Position numbers and translations under genes: made by a program
Shown here: positions 50,700 to 62,654 of the stretch, one piece after another
Position numbering within the stretch: position 1 is the stretch's first letter
How the letters are laid out: every line of letters begins with the position of its first letter
Assembly: GCA_030220185.1 (NCBI GenBank)
Contig: JASPKZ010001273.1
Span: forward strand, 1-64,000
Origin: Diploptera punctata
Taxonomy: Eukaryota > Arthropoda > Insecta > Blattodea > Blaberidae
Reading direction: 5' to 3'
Length of the DNA stretch: 64,000 nt
The notes under the pieces: generated by a model
Seen by the model: the letters and a program-made list of their open reading frames with translations, nothing else
Told to the model about the DNA's origin: nothing
Databases searched by the model: none

Positions 50700-51415
50700 T
50701 GATGATGATAGTGGTGCGCCAGGAAAGTCCTTAATCCTAAACTTAATATAAGACGAATATGAATTATGATGATCAAGATGGCCATGTGATTTCCGGGACC
50801 GTTTGGACTTAATGGGTGGATTTCTCAACCACGACCGCGGTTATCCAATTTTTTATTGTTTCAATAACACGTATAAAAATGACTGAAAATTAACACAAAT
50901 TGTTATGAAACCATAGACATGATTCAGACATTTGTTTTGTAATTAACAGCAGTAGATTTCGGATGAGATTTCTCAGATCAGTTGCAGGTGTATCTCGTAA
51001 GAGATCAAAAGAGAAGTCAAGATATCAGATATGAACTACAAATCTATAATATAAACGAGAGAATACACACAAATAAACGTAATTGGTTTGAACATATACA
51101 AAGAATGCCAAATAATCGTTTATCAAAACAGCTGCTTCATTATAGGCCTCTAGGCCGAAGAAATGTAGGAAGAACAAAACGTCGTTGAAAAGTCGAACCT
51201 GCACCTCCAGCATATAGTGCACCGGGGAGCGGAACGGGTCAACAGGCCCATACCTTGATGATGATGAGATTTTAAGTTTTTATGTTCGTTATGGAAACAA
51301 TAAAACATTGGAAAACCGCGGTCGAGGTTTAAACTACGGTTGAGAAATCCACCCAATGTTTCCTGACATTTGTCTTACAGCTGAGGAAAAACCCCGAAAA
51401 AAAATCCTCACTCAG
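50700..51415 (-). mobile_element. SINE-A interrupted by a MITE
   Basis: The SINE-A middle section ('gatggccatgtgatttccgg' then 'gaccgtttggactta') stops at 50812 and resumes at 51356 with 'tgtttcctgacatttgtctt', which is continuous in other copies (gggccttaaagttttcctgac). Both outer ends are decayed. Confidence 0.75.
50813..51355. mobile_element. MITE with 18-bp perfect terminal inverted repeats, carrying a LINE-7 tail
   Basis: The ends tgggtggatttctcaacc (50813-50830) and its exact complement (51338-51355) are followed by a further 60 bases of imperfect complementarity, including accgcgg and ccaattttttattgtttc. One side has a 12-base indel. Inside, 50975-51290 is a plus-strand LINE-7 3' end (YELQIYNINERIHTNKRNWF, EHIQRMPNNRLSKQLLHYRP, GRRNVGRTKRR). 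No transposase is present. Confidence 0.85.
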
Positions 51416-51419
51416 GAAA

Positions 51420-51640
51420 CTTGTATGTCTACATTTATTTCGTACGCTGCTACGCCTAAATATATGATAATGTGTTTTTGCGTTTAGTTGACTAAGTAAA
51501 AGGAAAAATAATTATATATTTGTATTGCTATTATTTTTAGATACCCCGTGCTTATTACCCGGTGTTGCCCAAGAATCTACTTATCCGGATTTTATTGGCA
51601 TAAATTAACTGAAAGACGAAAAATTGTGTTTTTTATGTTT
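51420..51640 (-). mobile_element. Helitron-like block fragment
   Basis: 'cgtacgctgctacgcctaaa' and 'gttgcccaagaatctactta' match the block at 3832-5132. It is cut by the SINE-A that follows. Confidence 0.4.
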
Positions 51641-51645
51641 AGTTG

Positions 51646-51920
51646 AGGTTTTTATCGGGGTTTTTCCTCGCCTGTAAGACAAATGTCAGGAAAAACTTTA
51701 AGGCCCAAACGGTCCCCGAAATCATATGGCCATCATCATCATCACCCTTATTATCATCTTCACCCTTATCATTATCATCATTATCATTCTTCACCGGTGT
51801 GGAAAACAACGGGAAGCTACCACACCTACAATTCCCTAGTAAGCTGCAAAGCATAGCATGAAAATGCTATCATTGCGGTGAAGGACCTGCCTTAGGGCAG
51901 AATTACTATGGATGGATGTT
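51646..51920 (+). mobile_element. SINE-A, plus orientation, head missing
   Basis: Starts within the body at 'gaggtttttatcggggtttt' and runs to 'ttactatggatggatg'. It has an expanded trinucleotide-type spacer (catcatcatcatcaccctta...). The head loss is ordinary 5' truncation. Confidence 0.9.
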
Positions 51921-52084
51921 TAGTTAGTTGAATAATTAAGAGAGAAAATAATTATAAATTTGCTCTGTTCGTTATTGCAGCTAAAACAACCAATGAACTA
52001 ATTAATTCTATTTTGAAACTATCTTTCATACAATCCAAATAGTAAATAAAATTTCGTGTTCCAAAATTTAATATTCAAACAATC

Positions 52085-52812
52085 ACTATAAGTAAAGTCA
52101 TATCGTAAATATTTTTAAATACCGCGTGTTCATTATCCGGCGTTGCCCGGGAAATCTACGTATCCCGATGTACTTGGCATAAATGATCTGAAAGACAAAA
52201 TTCGTTATTGTGAGTTATCCGTAAAAGAATACCCGCCTTGCGCTGCTATGCTTGCCCGGGAATCTACTTATCCCTATCTTCTCGGCATCAATGAAAGACA
52301 AAAATGGTTATTGTTGAGTTATTCGTAAAAGACAAACATATGCTGTCACAGACTTTTTATACAGTTTTTTTTTAGATATTCAATTCTGTGTTCATTCATT
52401 TTGTGTATCTGTTATGGTTTAGGCAGCGTTAGCCATTTAAGCGTTCAAAAAATGAACTTTTTGACGTTTTTCACTGCAAAGGCTGATTTTTAAGGGTATA
52501 GGAGTTGAATATCACAACTGTCTTATAATGTTTTTTATAGAGTTTTTAAGATATTCAATTCTGTGTACATTCATTTTGTGTATTTGTTATGGTTTAGGCA
52601 GCGTTAGCCATTTAAGCGTCAAAAAAGGAACTTTTTTCACGTTTTCCACCGCAAAGGATGATTTTTAAGGGTATAGGAGTTGAATATCACAAATGTCTTA
52701 TAGCCTATGTTCATTCCGGGAATCTCCTGAACATTTTGCACAAAGCCCCATCACAATCTGATGAACGCATAAAATACGCACACACAAACAAACGTTAATT
52801 TTTATATATTAG
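52085..52812 (-). mobile_element. Helitron-like block with internal duplication
   Basis: 'cgttgcccgggaaatctacg' and later 'ccatcacaatctgatgaacg' to 'ttttatatattagatt' match the 3832-5132 block, including the TCTAATATATA end on the minus strand. A segment of about 160 bases ('attcaattctgtgt...ggtataggagttgaatatcac') occurs twice (about 52376-52525 and 52553-52692). Confidence 0.5.
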
Positions 52813-53069
52813 ATTTGACAATATTGGTATTTCTAAGAAGTCTTGTTACATCAATGGCTGTGAATCATCGATATCTTATTAAGGAAAGATAACACGTGAA
52901 ATACTGTCAAGTTAGCTGCGTCAGACATTTGATACACCCACCACTTGAGTTACTCACCACATCGCCATGCTCTAGCGAATTGTACTTTTTTTCCTGTCAT
53001 CATTGTTGGAATTTGAATGGAATTTTATATAAGTGCTGCCCCATAAGCCACAAAATGTTTAGGCAGATA

Positions 53070-53175
53070 TATATAACTTATATATATGGCATGAAAAGAA
53101 AAATGAATGCTGGACGGGTATTTGAATCCGGACCTCCGAATTGATACTTCAGTGCGCTGTCAGTTACGCTATCCA
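53070..53175 (-). mobile_element. SINE-H copy
   Basis: The reverse complement has a tRNA-like head (tggatagcgtaactgacagc) and a degenerate B box before 'cattcatttttcttttcatg'. Related to 25310-25400 and 53565-53690. Confidence 0.6.
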
Positions 53176-53212
53176 AGCAAATCTAGTACAAACATTTATT
53201 ATTTTCTTTTTA

Positions 53213-53535
53213 CCAATCCATAATAATTCTGCCCGAGGGCAGGTCTTTCAACTGGATCATAGCATTTTTCATGCTGTGCTTGGCAGCTTTACTAGGGAAT
53301 TATAGTGTTGTAGTTTCCCTTTGCTTTCCACACCGGTGATGGATGATGATAAGTATGATGATGATGATGGCCGGATGATTTTCGGAGACCGTTGGGCCCT
53401 AAGCTTCCTGACATTTGTCTTACATGTGAGGGAAAACTTCGAAAAAAACTCACCCAGGAGCCTGTCCCGACCGGGAATCGAACCCGGCCCGCTGCGTGAC
53501 AAGGCAGCACACTACCTCGAGCCCACAGCGGTGGA
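53213..53535 (-). mobile_element. SINE-A, near full length
   Basis: Tail 'ccaatccataataattctgc' at left, head 'ccacagcggtggac' at right. It is followed directly by a (TG)n run. Confidence 0.9.
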
Positions 53536-53564
53536 CTATGTATGTGTGTGTGTGTATGTATGTT

Positions 53565-53690
53565 ATAATTAAATTTTGACATTAAGCAGTGCGGGCCTAA
53601 TATGACATGAAACGGGGTTTGAACCCAAAACCTCTGAATTGGTACTTCAGTGCGCTACCACTTAACGCTATCCACGCTTTGGGCCCTCTG
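53565..53690 (-). mobile_element. SINE-H copy, clearest head
   Basis: The reverse complement reads 'aaagcgtggatagcgttaag', 'tggtagcgcactgaagtacc' and B box GGGTTCAAACCC. The 3' side has 'tcatgtcatattaggcccgc'. Confidence 0.65.
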
Positions 53691-53699
53691 TATACAGCA

Positions 53700-53849
53700 T
53701 ACAAATAACTTAAGTACCATGAGAATTCCTGAGGATAAAGCATGTATTTGAAATGCCTTGAATTTTAATAGTGTGACGACGTTTATAACAGAAGTTATTA
53801 TAGTTGAGGACGACTGTTTTATAATATACAAATTTAAAATTAAATGATG

Positions 53850-53882
<33 letters not shown>

Positions 53883-54289
53883 TAATAATAATAATTAATA
53901 ATAATTTTTATTATTATTTCACTTAATTTGTTTCTGCGTAGTTATTAAATGATCAATACGTGCTAAAATAAAACTAATAATAATATGAAAATCAAATAAA
54001 CCTGTTTAATTTTTATTAACTAATAAATATGGATTTTCTCAAGTAAACACCAACTCAATTGAAAATTTGCGTGTTGAAATTCTAAACTAATTAGTGAATT
54101 TTAATTTTTTAGGATGCAGAGTGCAGCACAATTTTGTTGCTTATATTATATAAAGTTTATTCATTAGAGGATTGCCACAAGGACAAAGTGATGAGAGACA
54201 TTAATTTTCGAAATTGATGAAATGCATTTTGTAAATACATTTTAAAAATTGTCAAATTGTAATTGAAGTATATTCTCTATAAAATAGAA
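53700..54289. other. AT-rich sequence with (ATA)n microsatellite
   Basis: Contains a trinucleotide repeat at 53846-53910 and no recognisable genes or elements. Confidence 0.5.
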
Positions 54290-54690
54290 ATGTTGTAAAT
54301 ATGGTTTCTTAAACTCGAAATTGATCCTCTAATGTCAGCGATGGCAATTTTAGAAAGATACACTCTGTCCAAATCTAAGAAATTCCAATATTTAGCTGAG
54401 AATCCTGGTATAGTATCTCTTTCCCCGATCATCAATCCTGTGAGTTATACTAATTGGTATTATCTTTGAAATAATCAACTATTGGCTCATATATGGCTTT
54501 CTTATCAGAGTCAATCTCCTCAGGTTGGCCACTATGAGTCTCAAAAAACAATTGTGGGATCTAATATCATACTAATTTTAGAAAATGATCTATATGCAAT
54601 AATATCTATTCGTCTGTTACTACCATTAGTGGCCACACCATGAACTTCCCTCATAAACTGTTGTATCCCTTGAATAGAGCATTGCCATAT
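54290..54690 (-). pseudogene. LINE C-terminal domain remnant
   Basis: The minus strand reads REVHGVATNGSNRRIDIIAY, then MILDPTIVFETHSGQPEEID across a frameshift, then SDKKAIYEPIVDYFKDN and LMIGERDTIPGF. The order RRxDIIA, ILDPTxRFE, QPxEx, IYEPxxxYFK and GLMxGARGTI resembles a C-terminal region of some arthropod non-LTR retrotransposons. No RT domain is adjacent. Confidence 0.55.
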
Positions 54691-55260
54691 ACTCCTAATT
54701 ACATCTCATTATTTTGCTCCTGTTTTTAGTTTATTTTTGTCTTTGTTATTATGAATAATTTTTCCCTTATTTAAGAGTATATGGAACTGTAAACAACTGG
54801 AATAAAAAATGAATGCTTAGCTCTGAATGTTATATTTAAATCAAAAAAACAAAAAAGCATAGAAGCTAAAATACAACCGTCAAATCAATGTAGAAAATGT
54901 GTTAAATCACAGAAAATCACTCACAACTTGGGACTGGGTCCTGCAAATTGCCGCACTGACTGAGATAAGAATTAGGATGGTTTCTTTTGATGCTTCAATA
55001 TAAAACGTTCATTTGACACAGGCGGAGAGATAATAGAACAACATCCCCACTTATCACTGAATGAGTGGTCTATGTGTTCTCCAGTTTTGTGGTTACATTT
55101 TGTCGTTAATTTACGTAACTCGGAAAGTAAATTAACGTTGGAGAACTTATTAAATTACCAAACACACTTCGCATTGTTACATTCACTACAACGCACAATT
55201 CATTTTATTATTTGTAGCAAGGACAAGCGTACGTGTAATCTTTATCTAGGGCCTATATAT
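54690..55260. other. Unassigned AT-rich sequence
   Basis: One short open frame near 55072-55299 has no recognisable motif. Otherwise I see nothing to report until the repeat beginning 'cagggtgttgcaaaa' at 55264. Confidence 0.4.
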
Positions 55261-55317
55261 ATACAGGGTGTTGCAAAAAAATACCGACAATGGAGCTGAG
55301 GTGGTATATTGAGATAT

Positions 55318-55584
55318 TAAAATATAAAATTATGGAATATTCACTTGAAAGGTCCGTCTCCTCAACTTAATTAATTATTTAACTGTAGCGCTTTCGGGTC
55401 TTGTCCCATCATCGGCAAGATTCAAAACTGAATCCTGCCGATGATGGGACAAGTCCCGAAAGCGCTACAGTTAAATAATTAATTAAGTTGAGGAGACGGA
55501 CCTTTCAAGTGAATATTCCATAATTTTATATTTTAATTTTGAATAATACCTCAACGGAACACATCATGAATCTTATAAAAGTTG
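55318..55584. mobile_element. PLE-terminal palindrome with 12-bp target-site duplication
   Basis: The 267-bp insert is flanked by atattgagatat at 55306-55317 and 55585-55596. Arms 55316-55424 and 55429-55536 are near-perfect complements around aaac. Each arm holds 'gcgctacagttaaataatta' and the stem GGGAC/GTCCC followed by GAAAGC. A single-copy tail ('aataatacctcaacggaaca') matches 41029-41075 in reverse. It is thus a minimal, endonuclease-less inverted form of the element at 41029-41725. Confidence 0.85.
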
Positions 55585-55984
55585 ATATTGAGATATGTTC
55601 ATTTTTTATAAGATACCAATGTCCGGAAATGATACATTTTCACACTCAAGAGTTCTGTTAATTGGATTTCAAGACTACACTCTAATTCAACCCAAGAAGT
55701 TACTACAGACCCCGGGCTAAGCCAGTGTCCCCCTACGTACAGGGGGTAGATGTTGCCAAACTCATAATAACGGCATTTGTTTGTTAAGGAGGGGTGGAGC
55801 GGCAAGTTGGCAGTACTGTTTCCAAATCTATGTACTATACATTTAAAAAACAGTTTTCTTTTACGGCATGCAAACTAGTCTTATAGTAAATATAAAAGCC
55901 GACACCTTCATACAGGATAGTACAGATCCGCACGAGCTCAGTGACGAGTGGTAACTATTTTTATATATATATATATATATATAA

Positions 55985-56510
55985 ACATAAACGAATGCAT
56001 ATCTGTTTGTCCTTTATGCGCTGCCATACCGTTCATCCGATTGTGATGGGACATTTTTTACAAAATGTTCAGGAGTTTTCTGGGAACGTTTTAGGCTACA
56101 AGAAAGTTGTAATTATCAACCCCTTCACCCCTAAAAACCACCCTTCGTAGAGAAAAACGTTATTTTCGGAGCTTTTTGGATGTTTAAATGGCTTACGCTG
56201 CCTAAACCATAACATATAGGCCTACAACAAATTAATGTAGACAGAATTGAATATCTCGAAAAAATCTACAAAAAAAGTCCGCGATAGCATATATTTGTCT
56301 TTTATGGATAACTCTCAATAACATTTTTTTATCTTTCAGTTCATTGGTGCCAAGATTGGGATAAGTAGATTCTCCGGCAACGTCGGGTAATCAGCATGGG
56401 GTATCTAAAAATAATTACGATATAAACATATAATTATTTTTATTTTTACTTATTCAACTAAACATAAAAAATCATTTATTTAGGCGTAGCAACGCACGCC
56501 TGGTATTAGG
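55985..56510 (+). mobile_element. Helitron-like block, copy A
   Basis: Reverse of the 3832-5132 type block: 'ttcatccgattgtgatggga' to 'gcgtagcaacgcacgcctgg' and 'tattag'. The matching block in copy B is 60083-60597. Confidence 0.45.
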
Positions 56511-56599
56511 TACTTTTAAAATAAAATTATGTAGAATAGTTCATCTCATCTCATTCTTCTCGACCCGACCCTGAGTTGGACACGAGTTGAGGATATTTA

Positions 56600-57450
56600 T
56601 TTTTATTTTAGTAGAACCATACTTCATCATCATCACTTGTTGACAGCTATTGGCGCTGTCCATTGTGCCTTTTCTGGGACTTTGTTTGTCCCTTATCGGG
56701 AGATTCGCGTGTGTATTCAGTATTGGGCTTAGCTGATTGGCCCTAGCCTACACGGCGATTTTTTTTGGGATTTATTGTAATGTTAGTATGCAATATGTGA
56801 TTTAAACATGGATGTATATTGCCAAGGCGAATAGATTTCGCTTGACTGGGGCATCGGAATCCGTGTCTCTGAAGAGCTCTGCTCGATTCAGGACCGGAAT
56901 GAGCCACGCCACTCTGCGCTGACCTTTCTGTCCTTGGTTGCTTCATGCTGAGAACTATGGTTGGCATATTTCGTCGAATATGTTTTTATGTGTAGTAAGC
57001 CATTGCGGAAGGTGTCCTGTATTGCGTACAATTCGGTTTCCATGATCATTTATGTTTTGAAACCCTTTCCGTTATGATAGTATCAATATATGGTACCTTC
57101 GTGGCCTCATGCATCTCTTTTATCCTTGTGTAACGCGGGGCCGAAAATATGATTTTTAGACATTTATTTTGCAGTATCTGCAGTTTCTTTTTGTTGCATT
57201 TCGCAAGGATACTCAGATATTCGCAGCCGTATAATAGCATTCTACGGATCGCAGCCACATGTAATGTGACCTTGATCCTTCGGGACAGTGACGGTGACTT
57301 GAGAAACAGATAGCTATAATATTACTATACCTTGATGACCTTAATTTTTGTTATATCTTCAATATGGGCTCTTAATGTAAGTTTTTTATCCAAAATTAGG
57401 CCTAAATATCTGACTGAAGTTTCTACTGATAGAGGTTGCACACCTATAGT
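56600..57450 (-). pseudogene. LINE-9 (jockey-like) RT C-terminus, copy A
   Basis: The minus strand encodes SVRYLGLILDKKLTLRAHIE (57420-57360), then after stops AAIRRMLLYGCEYLSILAKC, KKLQILQNKCLKIIFSAPRY and EMHEATKVPYIDTIITERV. The continuation MPTIVLSMKQPRTERSAQSG follows. This is the post-catalytic region of jockey-like RTs (YLGxxLDxxLxxxxHI...LQxxQNKxLRxIxxAPxY). Copy A lacks 12 bases near 57062 that are present in copy B. Confidence 0.82.
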
Positions 57451-58425
57451 GAGCTGAAACTATACTTCAGGATACTCAATTTAACAATTCTAAAATTTTG
57501 TGCGTTTTTCAATTTTTAAATTAAATAAACGTAGGCTGACTATTGGCATGATATCCGCTACCATGAGATTGAAAATAAACTTTAAATATATTACGTTAGT
57601 ATGGAGAAATCACGTATTGCGAATCTATAATAGTTATTATAGCTATTCAGCTATTCAGCACAGCTATTATGTTTAAACCCAAGAAATATTAAAAAAATAA
57701 CTAAATTCCGATCGAATCGACATTTCATAGACAAAATAAAACAAAAAATAAAGTTTGGATGAGATTTTTTGTTACTTATTAAGTTTAAGACAAGTAAACA
57801 GATAGTTTTTACGGTTTAAACTGTTTTTATAACTGTTATAACTGGTTATTTGAACAGTTACAACTGCTATGATGACGTCATACACATTTCATATTTACCA
57901 TATACAAGATATTCTCGACAGGCGCCTGGTGTATACAATGTACGCCTACAGTGTTGCAAATTAACAAAAGACAATCGCTTAGTGTCACCTTGCGTCACCT
58001 TGACGCAGTTCTGAGAGTGCAAAGGGGTCGTCAATTAACATGGGTACGTAATATTTTAAAAACTTTGAAGTTCAAAGTAAAATATATACTCTATGTAATA
58101 CTCAGAGATGTTTTAATATTATTTTTTAATGCCTTAACTTTTCAAATTGTCTAAAATGTTTATTTATATGCAACTTTGATAGTTTTCGTGTGAATATTAA
58201 AAATAATATAATAGTGCATATTTGATAGAAATATTACCCAGGCCATTGAGCTGCTTATTGATTTTTCCGGAGACGTAGAATGAACCAGTACTTGTTGCCA
58301 CATGTACATTATTTCTCAGACCATGTTTTGTAAAACATATTTCGCAAGTTAACCTAGCCATTTTTTAAAACTTTATAAATATAAACCAAACATAACATAA
58401 AATTAACTTAAAAATTTGGAAAATC

Positions 58426-58456
<31 letters not shown>

Positions 58457-58581
58457 TTAGTATTATTATTTGTATTATTATTATTAATATACAATAGTAA
58501 TACTAATAATAATAATAATAAATATACCTTATTATACTATTTATAATTATTCATAAATAAATTATAATTATGTTATAAATA
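57450..58581. other. Unassigned part of the duplicated block
   Basis: AT-rich, with a (TAA/AAT)n microsatellite at 58424-58460 and no recognisable gene. It is nearly identical to 61540-62654. Hairpin-like strings occur around 'tataactgttataactggtt' (57830). Confidence 0.45.
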
Positions 58582-58900
58582 ATCCATCCTTAGTAATTCT
58601 GTCCGAGGGCAGGTCTTTCACTGCAATAATACCATTGTCATGCTATGCTTTGAAGCTTTAGTAGGGAATTATAGGTGTGGTAGCTTCCCGTTGCTTTCCA
58701 CACCGGTGAAGGACGATGATGATAATGATAAGGATGATTTTCGGGGACCGTTGGACCCTGAGCTGTCTGACATTTGTCTTACAGGTGAGGAAAAACCCCA
58801 AAAAGAACCTCACCCAAGAGCCTGTCTCGACCGAGAATCGAACCCGGGCCCGATGCGTGACAAGGCAGCACACTACCCTCGAGACCACAGCGGTGGTTTA
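58582..58900 (-). mobile_element. SINE-A in copy A
   Basis: Reverse orientation, tail 'aatccatccttagtaattct' and head 'ccacagcggtgg'. The orthologous copy in the second block is at 62655-62975. Confidence 0.9.
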
Positions 58901-58914
58901 TAATTAATAATAAT

Positions 58915-59255
58915 GAAACGAAGGATATACAGAGACTTAGATCTGCTGAATGAGATACCTTCGGAGGACTGCAGGATACACACTACTAGATCACAAAAAA
59001 AATGAAGACATCTTAGAAGAATTACACATGGAACCTTTAGAAAACAAAATTTCTGATTATAAGTCAAGATGGGTGAAACATGTTCATCGAATGGAAGATC
59101 ACAGAATACCCAAACAAATGTTAAGAAATCAGCCTGCAGGAAGAAGAAGAAGACCAGGACGTCCACTCAAAAGACTTTTGGATGGTGTTTCTCTTGAGGC
59201 CGAAACAGGTCAACAAATGACCTAAATTCGTGAATGTACTATGATGATGATGAAT
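58915..59255 (+). pseudogene. LINE-4 3' end in copy A
   Basis: It encodes MRYLRRTAGYTLLDHKKNED, then ILEELHMEPLENKISDYKSR, HRMEDHRIPKQMLRNQPAGR and PGRPLKRLLDGVSLEAETGQ, and ends with an atgatgatga tail. The open frame is 91 codons. The RT catalytic part is missing. Confidence 0.88.
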
Positions 59256-59489
59256 AATAATAATAATAATAAACAATAATATAATCCTGAAAAAATGACG
59301 TCAAGGGCTGGTTTCTCTAGGACATCATTGAATTATTGTTAATAATATAATTGTTATGCCTATAAATATTAATTATTGAAGGAAGTAAATTTTATGAGCA
59401 TTTTATAATAGAATTGTTCGTGTTTTAATTTTAATGATGATTTTTTAAAAACAGTGTCTAATCGCATTATAACATCTCGGAGTACACTA

Positions 59490-59950
59490 TTGTGAGATCC
59501 ATAACTAACTAACTCACTGTCAATATCGAACCCGCAGGTTAATGGCGTCGCGGACATAAGCTCTCCATGCATCCCTATTCTGAGCTAATGCTTTCCAATC
59601 ATTCCCTGTATAATCTGCTTCCCTCCAATCATAGTTTATGTTATTCTACCACCTCGATCTTGGTCTACCAACGGGGCGTTTTCCCTCTGGTTTTCCTACA
59701 AGAAGTTTCCATGCACGTCTTTAATTCCCCATTCATGCCACATGTCCTGCCCATCGCAGTCTAGGATACTTAACTGTTCTCATTATATCTGGCTTCCTAT
59801 AAAGACAATGTAGTTCACTGTTAAGTAGTCTTCTCCATTCACCTGTCCATCTCTTTTTGGCCCACAAATTTTCCAGAGAACTTTATTCTCAAATACTCGT
59901 AATCTCATTTCCTCCCTTAAAGTAAGAGTCCATGTTTCGCATCCATAATT
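59490..59950 (-). pseudogene. LINE-2 3' end in copy A
   Basis: The reverse strand carries the LINE-2 tail from 'aactaactaactcactgtc' to 'catgtttcgcatccata'. It has multiple stops relative to the consensus (e.g. 'tctaggatactt' replacing 'tctacgagactt'). Confidence 0.82.
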
Positions 59951-60679
59951 AACTAGTCATAGTGTGAAAACGCATCATTTCCGGACATTAATACCTTATT
60001 AAAAATTTATCAACATATCTCAATATACTACTTGTCGGTGTTTATTTTGCAACACTGTGTGTGTGTGTGTGTATATATGTATATATAAACGAATGCATAT
60101 CTGTTTGTCCTTTATGCGCTGCCATACCGTTCATCCGATTGTGGTGGGGCTTTTTTACAAAATGTTCAGGAGTTTCCTGGTAACGTTTTAGGCTACAAGA
60201 AAGTTATAATAATCAACCTCTCCACCCCAAAAACCACCCTTCATAGAGAAAAACATTCTTTTCGGAGCTTTTTTGCATGTTTAAATGGCTTACGCTGCCT
60301 AAACCATAACATATACAACAAATTAATGTAGACAGAATTGAATATCTAAAAAAAATCTACAAAAAAGTCCGCGATAGCATATATTTGTCTTTTATGGATA
60401 ACTCTCAATAACCATTTTTATCTTTCAGTTCATTGGTGCCGAGATTGGGATAAGTAGATTCACGGCAACGTCGGGTAATCAGCACGGGATATCTAAAAAT
60501 AATTACGATATAAATATATAATTATTTTTTTTTACTTATTCAACTAAACATAAAAAATCATTTATTTAGGCGTAGCAACGCACGCCTAGTATTAGATACT
60601 TTTAAAATAAAATTATGTTCATCTCATTTCATTCTTCGACCCGACCCTGAGTTGGACACGAATTGAGGATGTTTATTTT

Positions 60680-61540
60680 AATTTTAAAAGAACCATACTT
60701 AATCATCATCATCATCATCATCACTTGTTGACAGCTATTGGCGCTGTCCAGTGTACCTTTTCTTGAACTTTCGTTTGTCCCTTATCGGCGAATTCGCGTG
60801 TGTATTCAGTATTGGGTTTAGCTATTTGGCCCTAGCCTACACGGCGATTTCTTGGGGATTTATTGTAGTGAAGTATGTAATATGTGATTTAATATGATGT
60901 TTATTGCCAAGACGAATAGATCTCGCTTGACTGGGGCATCGGAATCCGTGTCTCTGAAGAGCTCTGCTCGATTCAGGACCGGAACGCCACTCTGCGCTGA
61001 CCTTTCTGCCCTTGGTTGCTTCATGCTGAGTACTATGGTTGGTATATTTCGTCGAATATGTTTCTATGTGTAGTACGCCATTATGAAAGGTGTCCTGTAT
61101 TGCGTACTATTCGGTTTCCATGATCATTTATGTTTTGAAACATAGTGGTGACCCTTTCCGTTATGATAGTATCAATATATTGTACCTTCGTGGCCTCATG
61201 CATCTCTGTTATCCCTGTGTAACGCGGGGCCGAAAGTATGATTTTTAGACATTTATTTTGCAGTATCTGTAGTTTCTTTTTGTGACATTTCGCAAGGATA
61301 CTCAGATATTCGCAGCCGTATAATAGCATCCTACGGATCGCAGCCACATATAATGTGACCTTGATCCTTCGGGACAGTGACGGCGACTTGAGAAACGGAT
61401 GTAATATTGCTATACCTTGATGAGCTCCATTTTTGTTATATCTTGAATGTGGGCTCTTAATGTAAGTTTTTTTTATCCAAAATTAGGCCTAAATATCTGA
61501 TTGAAGTTTCTACTGATAGAGGTTGCACACCCATAGTGAG
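60680..61540 (-). pseudogene. LINE-9 (jockey-like) RT C-terminus, copy B
   Basis: Same as 56600-57450. Its frame runs further (AAIRRMLLYGCEYLSILAKC ... VTTMFQNINDHGNRIVRNTG) because the 12 bases missing in copy A are present. Confidence 0.82.
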
Positions 61541-62654
61541 CTGAAACTATACTTCAGGATACGCAATTTAACAATTCTAATATTTTGTGCGTTTTTCAAT
61601 TTTTAAATTAAATAAACGTAGGCTGACTATTGGCATGATATCCGCTACCATGAGATTGAAAATAAACTTTAAATATATTACGTTAGTATGGAGAAATCAC
61701 GTATTGCGAATCTATAATAGTTATTATAGCTATTCAGCTATTCAGCACAGCTATTATGTTTAAACCCAAGAAATATTAAAAAAATAACTAAATTCCGATC
61801 GAATCGACATTTCATAGACAAAATAAAACAAAAAATAAAGTTTGGATGAGATTTTTTGTACTTATTAAGTTTAAGACAAGTAAACAGATAGTTTTTACGG
61901 TTTAAACTGTTTTATAACTGTTATAACTGGTTATTTGAACAGTTACAACTGCTATGATGACGTCATACACATTTCATATTTACCATATACAAGATATTCT
62001 CGACAGGCGCCTGGTGTATACAATGTACGCCTACAGTGTTGCAAATTAACAAAAGACAATCGCTTAGTGTCACCTTGCGTCACCTTGACGCAGTTCTGAG
62101 AGTGCAAAGGGGTCGTCAATTAACATGGGTACGTAATATTTTAAAAACTTTGAAGTTCAAAGTAAAATATATACTCTATGTAATTACTCAGAGATGTTTT
62201 AATATTATTTTTTAATGCCTTAACTTTTCAAAATTGTCTAAAAATGTTTATTTATTATGCAACTTTGATAGTTTTCGTGTAAATATTAAAAATAATATAA
62301 TATGCATATTTGATAGAAATATTACACAGGCCATTGAGCTGCTTATTGATTTTTCCGGAGACGGAGAATGACCAGTACATTGTTGCCACATCTACATTAT
62401 TTCTCAGACCATGTTTTGTAAACAGATTTCGCAAGTTAATTAGCCATTTTTTAAAACTTTATAAATATAAACCAAACATAACATAAAATTAACTTAAAAA
62501 TTTGGAAAATCTATAATAATAATAATATTATTAATAGTAATAATATTAATAATAATAATAATATTAATAATAATAACAATAACAATAATAAATATACTTT
62601 ATTATTATACTATTTATAATTATTCATAAATAAATTATAATTATTTTATAAGTA

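Larger units (their letters stand above)
55985..59950 (+). repeat. Segmental tandem duplication, copy A
   Basis: Copy A starts at 'aaacgaatgcatatctgttt' and matches copy B (60083-64000) almost base for base, with an offset of 4098 falling to 4079 through small indels. It contains a Helitron-like block, LINE-9, an unassigned 1.1-kb stretch (57450-58580), SINE-A, LINE-4 and LINE-2. Confidence 0.92.
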
